Shown one piece after another: positions 23,673 to 34,842 of a stretch of 35,000 nt of DNA. The notes beneath the pieces are model-generated. The model did not search any database and had not been told where the DNA came from. It saw only the letters and a program-made list of their open reading frames with translations. Source of the DNA: Neocallimastix lanati (nom. inval.) (lineage: Eukaryota; Neocallimastigomycota; Neocallimastigomycetes; Neocallimastigales; Neocallimastigaceae); assembly GCA_016946835.1 (NCBI GenBank), contig JACVTC010000050.1, forward strand, positions 587,501-622,500, in the 5' to 3' direction. Numbering within the stretch: position 1 is the stretch's first letter; each line of letters starts with the position of its first letter. A program made the translations under genes and the position numbers.

Positions 23673-23788
23673 GGATCATAAGTGGAGGATTATAGGGTCT
23701 CCAGTCCTTTAAAAGTATTAGACCTTCATTGGATTCTTTGCCATATCATTTCGGTTTAGACGAGGACTGGAAATTTTATAATTATTAA
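23673..23788 (+). other. Exon-like island, possible terminal exon of an unknown or decaying gene
   Basis: A run of 24 T followed by GATAG (ending 23672) is a textbook 3' splice site. A second AG ends at 23695. From 23696 a frame is open for 30 codons to TAA at 23786-23788 and reads GLQSFKSIRP then SLDSLPYHFGLDEDWKFYNY. The residue mix (Trp, Asp, His, Gly, Pro) and raised G+C contrast with the flanking A/T filler. No upstream exons could be assembled, so this may be a remnant. The run of T could instead mark a minus-strand retro-insertion, although no clear target-site duplication was found. Confidence 0.35.
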
Positions 23789-24045
23789 AAGTATTTATTA
23801 GTATATATATATTTATTTATTATATATATATTAATTAACTGAATAATCTTATTATTAAATTATATAACATTTATTATTTAATATATATATATGTTTTTAT
23901 TTTTTTTTAAATTCATACTTATTAGTATAAATTAAATAAAATATAAAAAGATGGTAACTTTTACTCAATAGATTTAAACTATTTCCATTTTTAATAATAA
24001 AAATTTTTTATACTATTATTTCTTATTTCTTATTTCTTATTTATT

Positions 24046-24210
24046 TATTATTTATTATTTATTATTTATTATTTATTATTTATTATTATTATTATTTATT
24101 ATTTATTATTTATTATTTATTATTTATTATTTATTATTTATTATTTATTATTTATTATTTATTATTTATTATTTATTATTTATTATTTATTATTTATTAT
24201 TTATTATTTA
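24046..24210. repeat. TTATTTA heptamer array
   Basis: About 23 copies of a period-7 TTATTTA unit. It is the reverse complement of the AATAAAT arrays on the left, so with 22962-23177 it forms a large inverted repeat around 23178-24045. Confidence 0.9.
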
Positions 24211-24734
24211 TGATATATGAGTTTTAATTTATCATATTTTTTATATATTTTTATTTATTTGTTTATTTTTATTCATATAAAATTGAAAATAATTCAAAAA
24301 AAAAAAAAACTTTATTATTTTCAATTTTTTAAAACAAAAATAAAATATATATATATAGTATATACATTTTATTGTTGTTATTTTTTTAAACATATAAATA
24401 ATATTGCATTAGAGTAATTATTTAAATTATAAATTCTTCATTGGGAGAAGAAAAGTTTTATATAATATTAATTCATAATTATTATTTTTTTTATGTTATT
24501 TATTTTTTTTTAATAATGGTTATAATGGTTATCAATAATATTATCATTTTGGTATTTAATAAATATTTAATTTTTATTTAAGTTTTTTTTTTTTTTTTTT
24601 TTTTTTTGTGAAGTATAATGAATAAATAATCTATGAATAAAATAAACTATATCTTATTTATTAGTATAAAAAACGAAAATAAATTCTTTTTTATAACTTT
24701 ATTATGAAAATGTTGATAATTAATATTAACAATA

Positions 24735-27700
24735 TTAATTATCAACATTATCTTCATCGGATTCACTATTTAATTCTTCCACATCTGTTATAGCATCAGT
24801 TTCAATAGTTAAAATTTCAACTTCATCCATTATTTCTTCTTCGTCAACTTCAGAATTAACTTCAGTTTCTAATGCTTCTGCAGTTTCTGTATTTTTAATT
24901 ATTGTTGTGGTTCTAGAAATTGTTATTTTTTCTGAAGTAATTTCAACTGAGGTTTCTTCAACTGAATTTTCATCATTATCAACTTTTTCTGTATCTTCTT
25001 CATTCGTTACAACAGTATCTGTTTCAACTTCAGAATCAATTAAATAAGTCATTGGAAATTTTACTATTGTGGTATCATTGGTACTAATAATTGTTACTTT
25101 TGAAGAAATATCTTCTTCATTTGATGAGTTTTCAGTAATTTCTTCTTCAGAATGAATATCATCAATTATTGGTTCTGTTTCATTAAATTCATTATCAATT
25201 TCAATTTCAGTATCACTAATTTCATCAGCAATTCCTATTTCAGTTTCATTTTCAATAATTTTAACAGCACCTTCTGTCTTTCTTATTTCGTCATCAACTT
25301 TTGATTCAGTTTCAGTTTCAGCTTCATTTTCACTAATTTCAGTAACAGCTTCTGCTTCACTAATTTCATAATCAACTTCTATTTCACTTTCATTGGTGAT
25401 ATCAGTAGTACTTTCTTTTTCTTCCACGGAATCTTCATCGGACTCCTCGGAAGATGAAGAAGAAGCAACTTCAATATCAGTTTCATAAATATCAATTTCA
25501 CTTTCTCCGTCACTAATATCAGAAACTTCAGTTTCAATTTCGGAACTAGCTTCTGTTGATTTAATAATTTCTGTTACTGTAGCTTCATCTAGAGTAGTAA
25601 AGATGGAGGGTTCAATACCAGTTTCAGTGGGTTCAATAATTTCTGTGGTAATATCATCTGGTAAAGTGAAAATGGATGGTTCAACTGTACTTTCTGTTTC
25701 AGAAATAATAGTAGTGGTAGGTGTGCATTTAAAAGGAGTCAAACACCATGAACCATCTTCCACACCCCATTCAAATTCATCAACATAATAAACATCACAA
25801 CTACTACAGCAAGAATATTCAGAATTTACTGGACATTGTCTTTCCTGATTATCATCTTCTTTCTCTTCGATAATACCACACCAATCATCATTTTCAAAAC
25901 CCCATTTCCTACCATCACTAGATATATCTTGAACTTGAGTATTTTTGTTTTTACAACATGGATAACCTTCACTTATAGCCCAACAGTTATTATTTTCGAT
26001 ATCTTCCTCGAAAAGACACCATTCACCATTTTCAACACCCCACTGACCAACATTATCGATTAATTTAACTGATTTAGTTAATATACAACAATTATATCCA
26101 GAATTGTGACAACCACCATTCTTTTCATCATAGGAGCGAAGATCAACTTCATAAGAAACATCCTTTAAATATTCCTCAGCATAACTACAATCTAACTCAT
26201 AGAATTCACAAACAAATTGGAATCGTTCAATAATCCATTGTTTTAATCCCATAATTTCCTCAGAATTATAGGTAGTTTCACTAGTATATTTATTAAGTCT
26301 AATGGTTGTAAATTCACTGTTATCATTGAAATCATCATATGTAAAATAGTCTTCAATCTTAATATTTACTCTTTCTTGTCTACCTGGCAAACGGCCATTC
26401 TCATCTGGAGTACGATCTTCCTTAACATAAGGAGAAAGAAATTCCTTTAATTGATCAATACGAGGAATTAAATCCTTTGGATTAAATCCTTTTCTCATAA
26501 ATTCATCAATATAGGAAATAAGTTCCTCATTTTTATCATTTAATTGAAGTAATTTATAAAATGGACTTAATGCTTCTCTTGTTTCTTCTGAAAATGATCT
26601 ACGGGTTTTGTGATCTCTATAGGCACCAAAGTCACTATCAAAATCATAAAGCATTGGAATCCATTTATCTTTTTCAGAGGAAGTATCATGATACATATAT
26701 ACTACCTGATTATGACCAGTAGTATCATGATCCCATGAACCAAATAAATATTTAATTACTTGCCATTTAATAAAGGTCTTAACATCAAAGAATTCTTCAA
26801 GATCAGCTCTTGTTTTAACAGCTTTCAATCGCTCAATAAAATGTTTCCAATCTGGATCATCCTTAATATTTTCATCATCATTAATGCAATTATAGAGATT
26901 TTCGGTTTCTTCTGTCATATATTGACCATCACAGGTATATAAATGTTTAGTATTTTTTTCACCAAAAGTATATTCGATCCATTGAGCTTTAAAAGCATCT
27001 CTCAAGGCGTATAAACCCATATATTTATCATTAAAGAAAACACGAGCGTAATTAAGTGAAAGTGATGGTAAACCAATCACATTACAAATATCATATGCTA
27101 CTTTTTCTCTAAGGAATGATGGATCAACTGCTTCTGTACGTAGACGTAAATTCTTTCTTTCTAAAAGATTACCTTTTTTGATTTTAATATTATAACCTAA
27201 TTTTTCAAATGATTTCGTATATTTACCACCCACAGCAAATTTAATTTTTTCTGCTTCAGTTATATTACTTTAATATGAAAAAATATTAATATTTATATTT
27301 AAAAATTTAGTAATAAATAATTTAATAATTATTGAGTGTATAATAATATGCATATATAATTTTAATAAATAAAACTTAAATATCTAATATAATGAAATTT
27401 TTGAATATATATATAATGATTTTTTTTTTTATTATTATTATTATTATTTTTTTTTAAATATACCCATCAATATCTAAAATTAATCCTGCATTTTCAGTTT
27501 CAAAATCTGGAATTGTAAATAAACTATATCCAGAAGAAAGAATTTCTTCTAATGTATAATTTGTATATGTAGTAAAAATATGTTCAAAATCAGATAAAGT
27601 AATGTTTCCTTTGTTAATTATTTCTAAATCATCATTATTAATTTTATCCTTTGATATAAGTGATATATCGAATGACTTTGTTAAGGCTTTATCAAGATCA

Positions 27701-28175
27701 AGCCAAGAGGCATTATAACATTCATCATTGCGAATACGATATCTTGTATTTGTATCATGTCTACATTTATAATTTTTAAAGAAGTTATTATAATCTTCTT
27801 CATTTAATTTAATTGTAAGTTTTGGCATTTTAAAATCAGTTTTAACAAAAAGCTCAGCTCTTCTTACGTCATTAAAATAACTATCTTTAGCATAGGCACA
27901 GCCTATGACTATATTTTAATATTTTTTTTATTTTTAAAAAAAACAATAATTTTGTTAATAAATGTTTTATTTAAATGACATGATTTATTATTACTATTTT
28001 TGCTATATTATAATTAATATTTTAATATTGTTATTATTTTTGTATTTAATTATTTATAAAAAATTATTACAAAAAAAAGATATAAAATTAAATAAAATAT
28101 AAATATTAATTATATATATATATTAAATTAAATTAAAAACTTACTAGCAATAGTTAATATACCAAATTTCTTCAT
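24735..28175 (-). CDS. Secreted CotH-domain protein with three fungal dockerins and a long acidic tail, 3 exons, 1002 aa
   Basis: Exons in reading order are 28175-28145, 27908-27464 and 27267-24735. The phase closes to 1003 codons. The signal peptide is MKKFGILTIAIIGCAYA, with cleavage expected after Ala17. A CotH-like domain fills about residues 40-520, with hallmarks NLRLRTEA, GLPSLSLNYARVFFN, YMGLYALRDAF, GSWDHDTTGHNQ (around Trp337) and PMLYDFDSDFG (Asp367, Asp369). CotH domains are a kinase-like fold. Three CBM10-type fungal dockerins follow, each with paired cysteines and a WG(V/F)E(N/D)..WC core: about 545-576, 587-622 and 637-667. Dockerins anchor proteins to the fungal cellulosome, so this is a likely non-enzymatic or kinase-like cellulosome component. 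Residues 668-1002 are an acidic Glu/Ser/Thr/Ile/Asp tail with repeated TEIIE- and SEIE-type motifs and no domain. Members in this phylum are common; the long tail after the dockerins is less typical. Its substrate is unknown. Confidence 0.94.
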
Positions 28176-29541
28176 TTTTAGGTATGTATATCTTTTTAAG
28201 TTGTTATATAATTAATACTTTTATTTTTATTAATTTTTTTTTTAAAAAAATATAATATTTCTAATTATATTTTATTTAAATATATTTTTTTCTTAAAGAT
28301 TTTAATTGATAATTTTCTTGTTATGTTATTTTTTTTTTTAATTTCTTTTTTTTTTTTTAAATAAAAAAGTTTGGATTTTAATATTAATTTTGAATTTTGA
28401 ATAATCCTAATAATTAATTAATAAAAAAAAAATAGTTTATTTTTTACTAAATAAATTATATTTGAATTTATTATTGAATCTTTATATTATAAAATTTATT
28501 AATAATAAAAAAAATTCGTTTTTATCATTTTCAATTTTTGTTCTTTTTTTTTTTTTTTTTTTTTTATTTATTTAAAAAAATTTATGAAGAAAAAATACCA
28601 ATTTATATATTTTATATTATTGAATTTATAACATAATTAATAAACCAAAAAAAAAAGCTTCAAATATTTATAATGAATTCTACATTTTTTATTTATATTA
28701 TAAATATAATAAAATTTTTTTATTATTATTGAACAATGTATAAATTAAACAATTTTGTGTAACCTTCTTCATAGTTAAAGTTTGATTTGGAATATTAATT
28801 TATTATAATAATACTAATAAATATCAATTTATTTTCATTAAAATAATATTATTTTATTTTTTTTTTATTTAGGAAAGTATAATAAATATTAAAAAAACAA
28901 TAAAATAAATTATTATTAGTATGGAACTTTAAATAATAATAAATTATTAATTATTATTTACCTTGATTATTATTGAAAATAGTACAAAATTATTCTTTTA
29001 TATAATTTCTCCTTTATATTTTTTTTGGTAGTTAGTTAATTGGTTATGCTTTTAATTCTTAATAATAATATAAAATAAATTATAATACTTTAAATATAAT
29101 AATTTATTTATTTGTTCTTGAACATTCTAATATTAAAGTAAGTAAAAAATTTGTTAGCAAAGTAAATCAAATATTGGAATTAAAAAAAAAAAATTCATTA
29201 AAATTAATATAATTTAAATAAAATCAAAAATTTTATGTTTTTTTTTTTATTTATTTAAAAAAAATGATTATACAGATACCCCACTTTTATATCCCACTTT
29301 TATATATATTAATGAAATTTTTTATCATATTTTTTTTAAAATGAATAGAAAATAATAATATAAACTATATTATTTATTTAATTTTATAAATTTTAATTTT
29401 TGAAAAAAAAATTCAATAAAAACCCAAAGTTACAGATTTATTAATTATGTTATCCAAAAGAGTTAATATTAATATCAAAAATATTTAGTAATTAATGCAA
29501 AAATAGAGTTTTATATAAAATTTCTATAGTTTAATTTGATA

Positions 29542-29620
29542 TATATACAAAATTTTTTTTTTTTTTTTTTTTTTAGACTAGGAATAAACTTTATTTAATA
29601 ATATTTTTTTATATACAAAA
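29542..29620 (-). mobile_element. Extremely short poly(A)-tailed retro-insertion with 11-bp target-site duplication
   Basis: TATATACAAAA occurs at 29542-29552 and 29610-29620. Between them, read on the minus strand, are about 35 bases containing AATAAA (29595-29590) and CCTAGTCT, then 22 A (29574-29553). The end resembles that of the larger insertion at 17602-18237: AATAAAGTTT, then C-C-T-(A/G)-G/T-CT and the tail. It looks like a drastically 5'-truncated insertion of the same or a related transcript. Confidence 0.6.
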
Positions 29621-30501
29621 AAAGTATTTTTAATAGAAAATGTAATTTTTTATATAAATTTTATGTATATTTATAATAAATTATTTCTTTCTTAAATTTT
29701 ATTAATATTTATATTATTTTTATTTTATTGACTTTATTCATGGTAAATTCATTTTTTTTTTACTTAATCATTTTTTTTTAATTTTTCAGTAATTATTATA
29801 TTTCAAACAATAAATTAAATTTTTACTATTGTTTAAAAAAATTAGTTTTAGTTACATTTAATATACTGTAATTTAAATAAATAAATTTTAGTTATACTCT
29901 GAATAATTTTCTTATCAAGTTATAATTATTAATATTGATAATTTTTCAAATAATAATATTAATTTAAATTATAATTTTAAAGTGTTTTTACTACATTCTT
30001 AGATATATAAAATTAAACAAATATAATAAAAATAATAAATACTTTTTTTACTTTCTTTTAATACAATATATGTACAAATAAATTGAATTTATTATATTTT
30101 ATGTATATATATGGATAATTTATAAAATATAAAATATAATAATTAATATATTTTCATAATAAATTTTTTTTATAATTACTTTATTATATTAAAAAAAATT
30201 ATGCACATATATATTTTTCTTTTTTAATCATAAAAAATATTTTTTTATTTTTTTTTATCTCTATGACATTTCCTTTTTTATTATATATATATTTTATATA
30301 TATATATAAAGGAAATATTCAATCCTCTACAATTAAAAAAATATTATATAACATTTAACTAAAAATTGTCAACAAAAATTTTTTTTTTTTAAATTTTAAA
30401 AACCCTAATTAAAAATTTAGTGTTGAAGTATTACTCCAAAAGGAAATTATTATATAAAAATCATTCAAAAATGAAAAAATGATTTATTGGGTATCGAAAT
30501 T

Positions 30502-30573
30502 AATAAATTAAAAATAAATAATAAATTAAAAATAAATAATAAATTAAAAATAAATAATAAATTAAAAATAAAT
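30502..30573. repeat. 18-bp tandem repeat, about four units
   Basis: Units of AATAAATTAAAAATAAAT repeated about four times without clear divergence. Confidence 0.8.
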
Positions 30574-31460
30574 ATATAATATTAAATTAGTGATTTTAAT
30601 GATAAAATAAATAGATAGTATAAAAAAAAAAAAAAAAAAACTTCTGTAATGTGTTATAAAATAATTTTTAATAAATAATTTATAGAATTATTTATAAAAT
30701 GATATGATATTTAATAATTAAATAGTTTATAATTAAATAGCTAATAATAAAGTAGTAGATAATATATATGGATATAATAAGTGTTTTAATAATCAATTAT
30801 TCCATTAATATAATCAAAAAAAAAAAAAAAAAAAAATAAACATAGCTAAACTTTTTTTTTTTATTTTTTTTTTATTAATTTTTATTTTTGATGTACATAA
30901 ATACAAAATTTTATCATTTTAATATAAATATAATTTTTAATTTATAAAAGAAAATAATTTTTTTTTAAAATATGAGTTACTTTAAACATAATAAAATAAA
31001 AAAAAAAATAATGATAATTTAAAAAATAAGGAATAATAAATATTTATTTATATTTTTATATATTTTACTATTATTATTTCTAATTAAATATTATTAAAAT
31101 TATTATTACAATTATTATTAAAAAAGATTTATTATCATTATAATTATATCTTGTATTAAAAAAAAGTATTATTAAATAAAAAATTATTTTTATAATTAAA
31201 ATAACTATTATTATCATTATTAAAAAAATCATAATTAATTATATTTATTATTATAAGAAATATTGCTACTATTATTTTTATTATTAAACGATCTATTACT
31301 ATTATTAAAAAAGCTATAACTATCATTGTTAAAGGAATTATTAAATTTATTATTACAAGATAAATTATTATTTATTATTTATTATTTTTATTTATTATTT
31401 ATTATTTATCATTTATCATTTTTATTTATTATTTATTATTTATTATTCTTATTTATTATT

Positions 31461-31600
31461 TACTATTTATTATTTTTAATTATTATTTATTATTTTTAAT
31501 TATTATTTAATGCTTTTAATTATTATTTAATGCTTTTAATTATTATTTAATGCTTTTAATTATTATTTAATGCTTTTAATTATTACTTATGATTTTTAAT
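31461..31600. repeat. 20-bp tandem repeat, seven variant units
   Basis: TATTATTTAATGCTTTTAAT occurs at 31501, 31521, 31541 and 31561, with diverged units at 31461, 31481 and 31581. The TGC variant is confined to the four central units, which fits local amplification of one variant. Confidence 0.85.
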
Positions 31601-31620
31601 TATTAATTATTATTTATTTT

Positions 31621-31820
31621 ATTATTTATTATTTATTATTTATTATTTATTATTTATTATTTATTATTTATTATTTATTATTTATTATTTATTATTTATT
31701 ATTTATTATTTATTATTTATTATTTATTATTTATTATTTATTATTTATTATTTATTATTTATTATTTATTATTTATTATTTATTATTTATTATTTATTAT
31801 TTATTATTTATTATTTATTA
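31621..31820. repeat. TTATTTA heptamer array, about 200 bp
   Basis: Near-perfect period-7 ATTATTT array, the same unit as at 24046-24210. Confidence 0.9.
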
Positions 31821-32685
31821 TTATTTTTATTATTCTTAATAAAATAAATTTATTATTAGTAAGGATATTACAACTTTTTTATATATATAATATCAATAAA
31901 TTTATATAAATATTTCAATATTATAAATATACATAAAAATAAATGAAAAAAATGATATACAAATCTTTACTTATATTTTAATTATTTTATATAAAATTAA
32001 TAATAAATTATAAAAACCAATTATGTATACCATTAATTATATTCAATAATAATAATTAATATTTTAGATTAATTTGCATCTGTATTGGTTTTAATATACA
32101 AAACTATTAAAACATAATTTAGTTATTAAATAAAATTTTATTCTAATTTTCAATGGATGTCTTCAATCTATTAATTTTTAATTAATAATTAATTTTATTA
32201 AATAATATTATTTATAAATATATATATTATATATATATATACTTTTTTTTTTTAATAATTAATTTTTCCAATAAATTTCTTTTATATTTTTCAATAATAA
32301 TAAAATCATAATAACAATTATTATAATCATCAAATAATAGTTCTTTATCATAAAATTAAAAATTTAATTTTAATAAATATTAAAATCTTTTTTATAATTC
32401 ATTATTGTTGTTTTTTTTTTTTTTACTAAAAATATTATAAAAAAAAAATATTGTAAATCATAATAAAATTTTTATAAAAAAAGAAAATTATAAAACATAA
32501 AATATTATTTTTATATATTAATAAGTAATTGATTTATTTATTAATATAGTAAAATTGTAAAAATAAATTGAAAATATTATAAATAATTGATTTATTTATA
32601 TGTTTTTTTTTGAACTTCAAAATAATAATAATAATAATAAATAAATAAATTACTAAATAAGTGAATATTATTAATATTATTTATT

Positions 32686-32732
<47 letters not shown>

Positions 32733-32821
32733 TATAATAATAAACAAATATTAAAAAGAAATATAATCAAAAATAAATAATAAAAATAAAAAAAAAAAAA
32801 ATAATAAAAATAAAAATAAAA

Positions 32822-34842
32822 ATGAGATTTTCACCCAAAAGAATATTAAAAATAATTTTTTCCTTAAGTCTTTCGGTGCTTTTTGTACTGGTAAGCATTT
32901 TAATCTTCATAATTTAATATTGAAAATTAGAATATAATTAATGTATATGATATAATTTTTTAAAAGAATAAATTTAATAGTTATACCTTTTAAAAACCAA
33001 AATATCAATAAATGTATTTTTTATAGTTAATTCGTAATTTGATATCAAAATCAAAAATTGGAAATCAAGGTGGTATATTTATTAAAGAAGGTGTTAATAT
33101 TCCAGATGATTTAAAAAATTTTGTTATTAACGAATCACCTTCACATGAATATGATGATTTAGCTTTATGTATTAAATCTGGTGCAGATGTATTTTATGAT
33201 AGAATTCCTGGACTTCTAAAAAGTTATCCAAGGTATATAAGAAATAAAATTATTGTTGGTGAAAAACCGGGATATAGAATTGGAAATTACACTATGCATG
33301 ATGTTTGTACTCCAACTTACGGAGAAATCAAAGAAACTTATTGGAGTAAAGGAAAGAAGGAAGGAGCAGAAAAAAAAGATAATTCAGAAAAAGTCGATGC
33401 AAAAAAAGATGATAAAAAAGATAGTGATGATATAAATCAAGGAAGAAAACAAAACTTTGATAAACTTGGTTGGCAACTCGATGTATATAAAAATATTCCA
33501 GCTTTTAAATTACTTTATGATACGTATCCAAATGCTAAATGGTACATGATGGTTGATGATGATACTTATGTTTTCCTTTCAAATTTGAAAAAGAGACTTT
33601 CTTTCTATAATCCTAATGAAAAGTTATATTTAGGTGCTAGTTGGCCAATTCCAACTGGTTGTTTCCGTAAGTAATTCTTGTATATTAATTTTAAAATTTA
33701 AAAAAATAAAATTTTGTACACGTAAGAATATATAAATAATTTATAATCATATACACAAATAACAAGAAATGAATTATATTACTTTATTATTACAAAAAAC
33801 ATCCTAAAAATTTACATAATAAATATAATATTATAATAATTTGTTATTAAAAAAAAAAAAAAAAATAAACAAAAATAATAATATAATATATTAAAAATAA
33901 TAAGAAATATAATAATTTTATAAATATTACAGAAATAATATTATAATACTTTTTAATTTCGATAGAAATATTACTTATAAAATAAGAAATTTAATTTCGA
34001 TAGAAATATTACTTATAAAATAGGAAATTTAATTTCGATAGAAATATTACTTATAAAATAGGAAATTTATACTAATCTTTAAAATTCCTAAACCATATCT
34101 GTTATAATATATATATTTTAAATTATTTAAAGCATCATGGAGTATGGCAAGATTTGCGCATGGTGGTGCAGGTATTATTTTATCACGTGCTGCTATGTTA
34201 GCATTCATAGGAAATTACGATGTTTGTGTTAAAAGTTTCGATGATTGTTATGCTGGTGATGTAAGATTAGCGTTATGTCTTAATACAGTAGGTATTAGAC
34301 TTAATCGTAGTGAACGTCATGTCAATGTTAATTGGAGAGGACATTCTGATCAAGCTCCAAACTTAGAATATAGTTGGCTTGAACCATGTGATTTACCATT
34401 AACTTTCCATCATTTATATTCAAAGCAACAAATGCTTTTATATAATATTCAAAGATATCATAATCGTGATTCTTTCACACTTCTTAAGGATGATGAAGAT
34501 GGTAACTTCCATACTCTCATCTCGTATAGTGATCTTTTCAACTCTTTAGATTTAGATCTAAAAGTTACACCTCCTGAAAAGGCTACCTATCGTCTTGGTA
34601 GTGATTATAAGCGTATTTCTTACTCAAGAATTCTTAACGAAGAAGAAACTTTGGAAGAGAATGTTGTGGATTGTCAACAAAAATGTTTAAATGATATTCC
34701 AAAATGTAAAAGCTGGCAATACTCTAACTTTATGTGTCACTTAAAATCAGGTATACCTGGTGCAATCGAAGGAACACCAAATAGTTATACTGGAATAACT
34801 GGTGTACCAATTCAATGTGAAAAAGAATTAATGCTTAATTAA
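32822..34842 (+). CDS. Type II membrane protein with Fringe/GT31-like glycosyltransferase domain and C-terminal PAN-like module, 3 exons, 472 aa
   Basis: Exons are 32822-32890, 33027-33666 and 34133-34842. The phase closes to 473 codons. It starts MRFSPKRILK, then a hydrophobic segment (about 11-29) with no cleavage site: a signal anchor typical of Golgi transferases. The catalytic region (about 55-350) shows DDLALCIKSGADVFYDRIPG, a nucleotide-sugar/metal DxD site in YMMVDDDTYVFLSNL (Asp200-202), LGASWPIPTGCF and FAHGGAGIILSRAAM (244-258), matching the Fringe/GT31 pattern. It should transfer a sugar onto a glycoprotein or glycan; donor and acceptor are not predictable. A Lys/Asp-rich insert (about 132-163) interrupts the domain before GWQLDVYKN. 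The C-terminus (about 400-465) carries a PAN/Apple-like module: DCQQKC, KCKSWQYSNFMC (Cys417, 421, 428, 438), and final Cys465. PAN modules bind protein or carbohydrate. Confidence 0.85.
33953..34068. repeat. Three tandem 38-bp units in the second intron of the glycosyltransferase gene
   Basis: AATTTCGATAGAAATATTAC begins at 33955, 33993 and 34031. The three units differ by only about one base (AATAAG versus AATAGG), so the duplication is recent. Confidence 0.9.

Larger units (their letters stand above)
20722..24734. other. 4-kb intergenic region with heptamer arrays, inverted repeats and exon-like islands
   Basis: No complete gene is seen. The region holds inverted repeats at 21412-21489 and 21622-21661, a 77-codon open frame lacking an ATG (22581-22814), AATAAAT arrays (22398-22455, 22962-23177), three 36-bp tandem units (23178-23285), a strong hairpin (23298-23363), an exon-like island of higher G+C (23673-23788) and a TTATTTA array (24046-24210). 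The remainder is A/T filler. Confidence 0.6.
28176..32821. other. 4.6-kb intergenic region between divergent genes; repeats and one small insertion
   Basis: The region lies between the 5' ends of the CotH gene (-) and the glycosyltransferase gene (+), so both promoters must be inside it. No gene is seen. It contains a tiny poly(A)-tailed insertion with a target-site duplication (29542-29620), an 18-bp tandem repeat (30502-30573), a 20-bp tandem repeat (31461-31600), a TTATTTA array (31621-31820) and an A-run (32690-32726). Confidence 0.6.

Noticed and set aside
25603-26942. Plus-strand open frames within the CotH gene
   Set aside because: Antisense shadows of a strongly supported coding exon with dockerin motifs on the other strand.
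30395-30415. AAACCCTAA-like motif considered as telomere repeat
   Set aside because: Only one copy, no tandem array.
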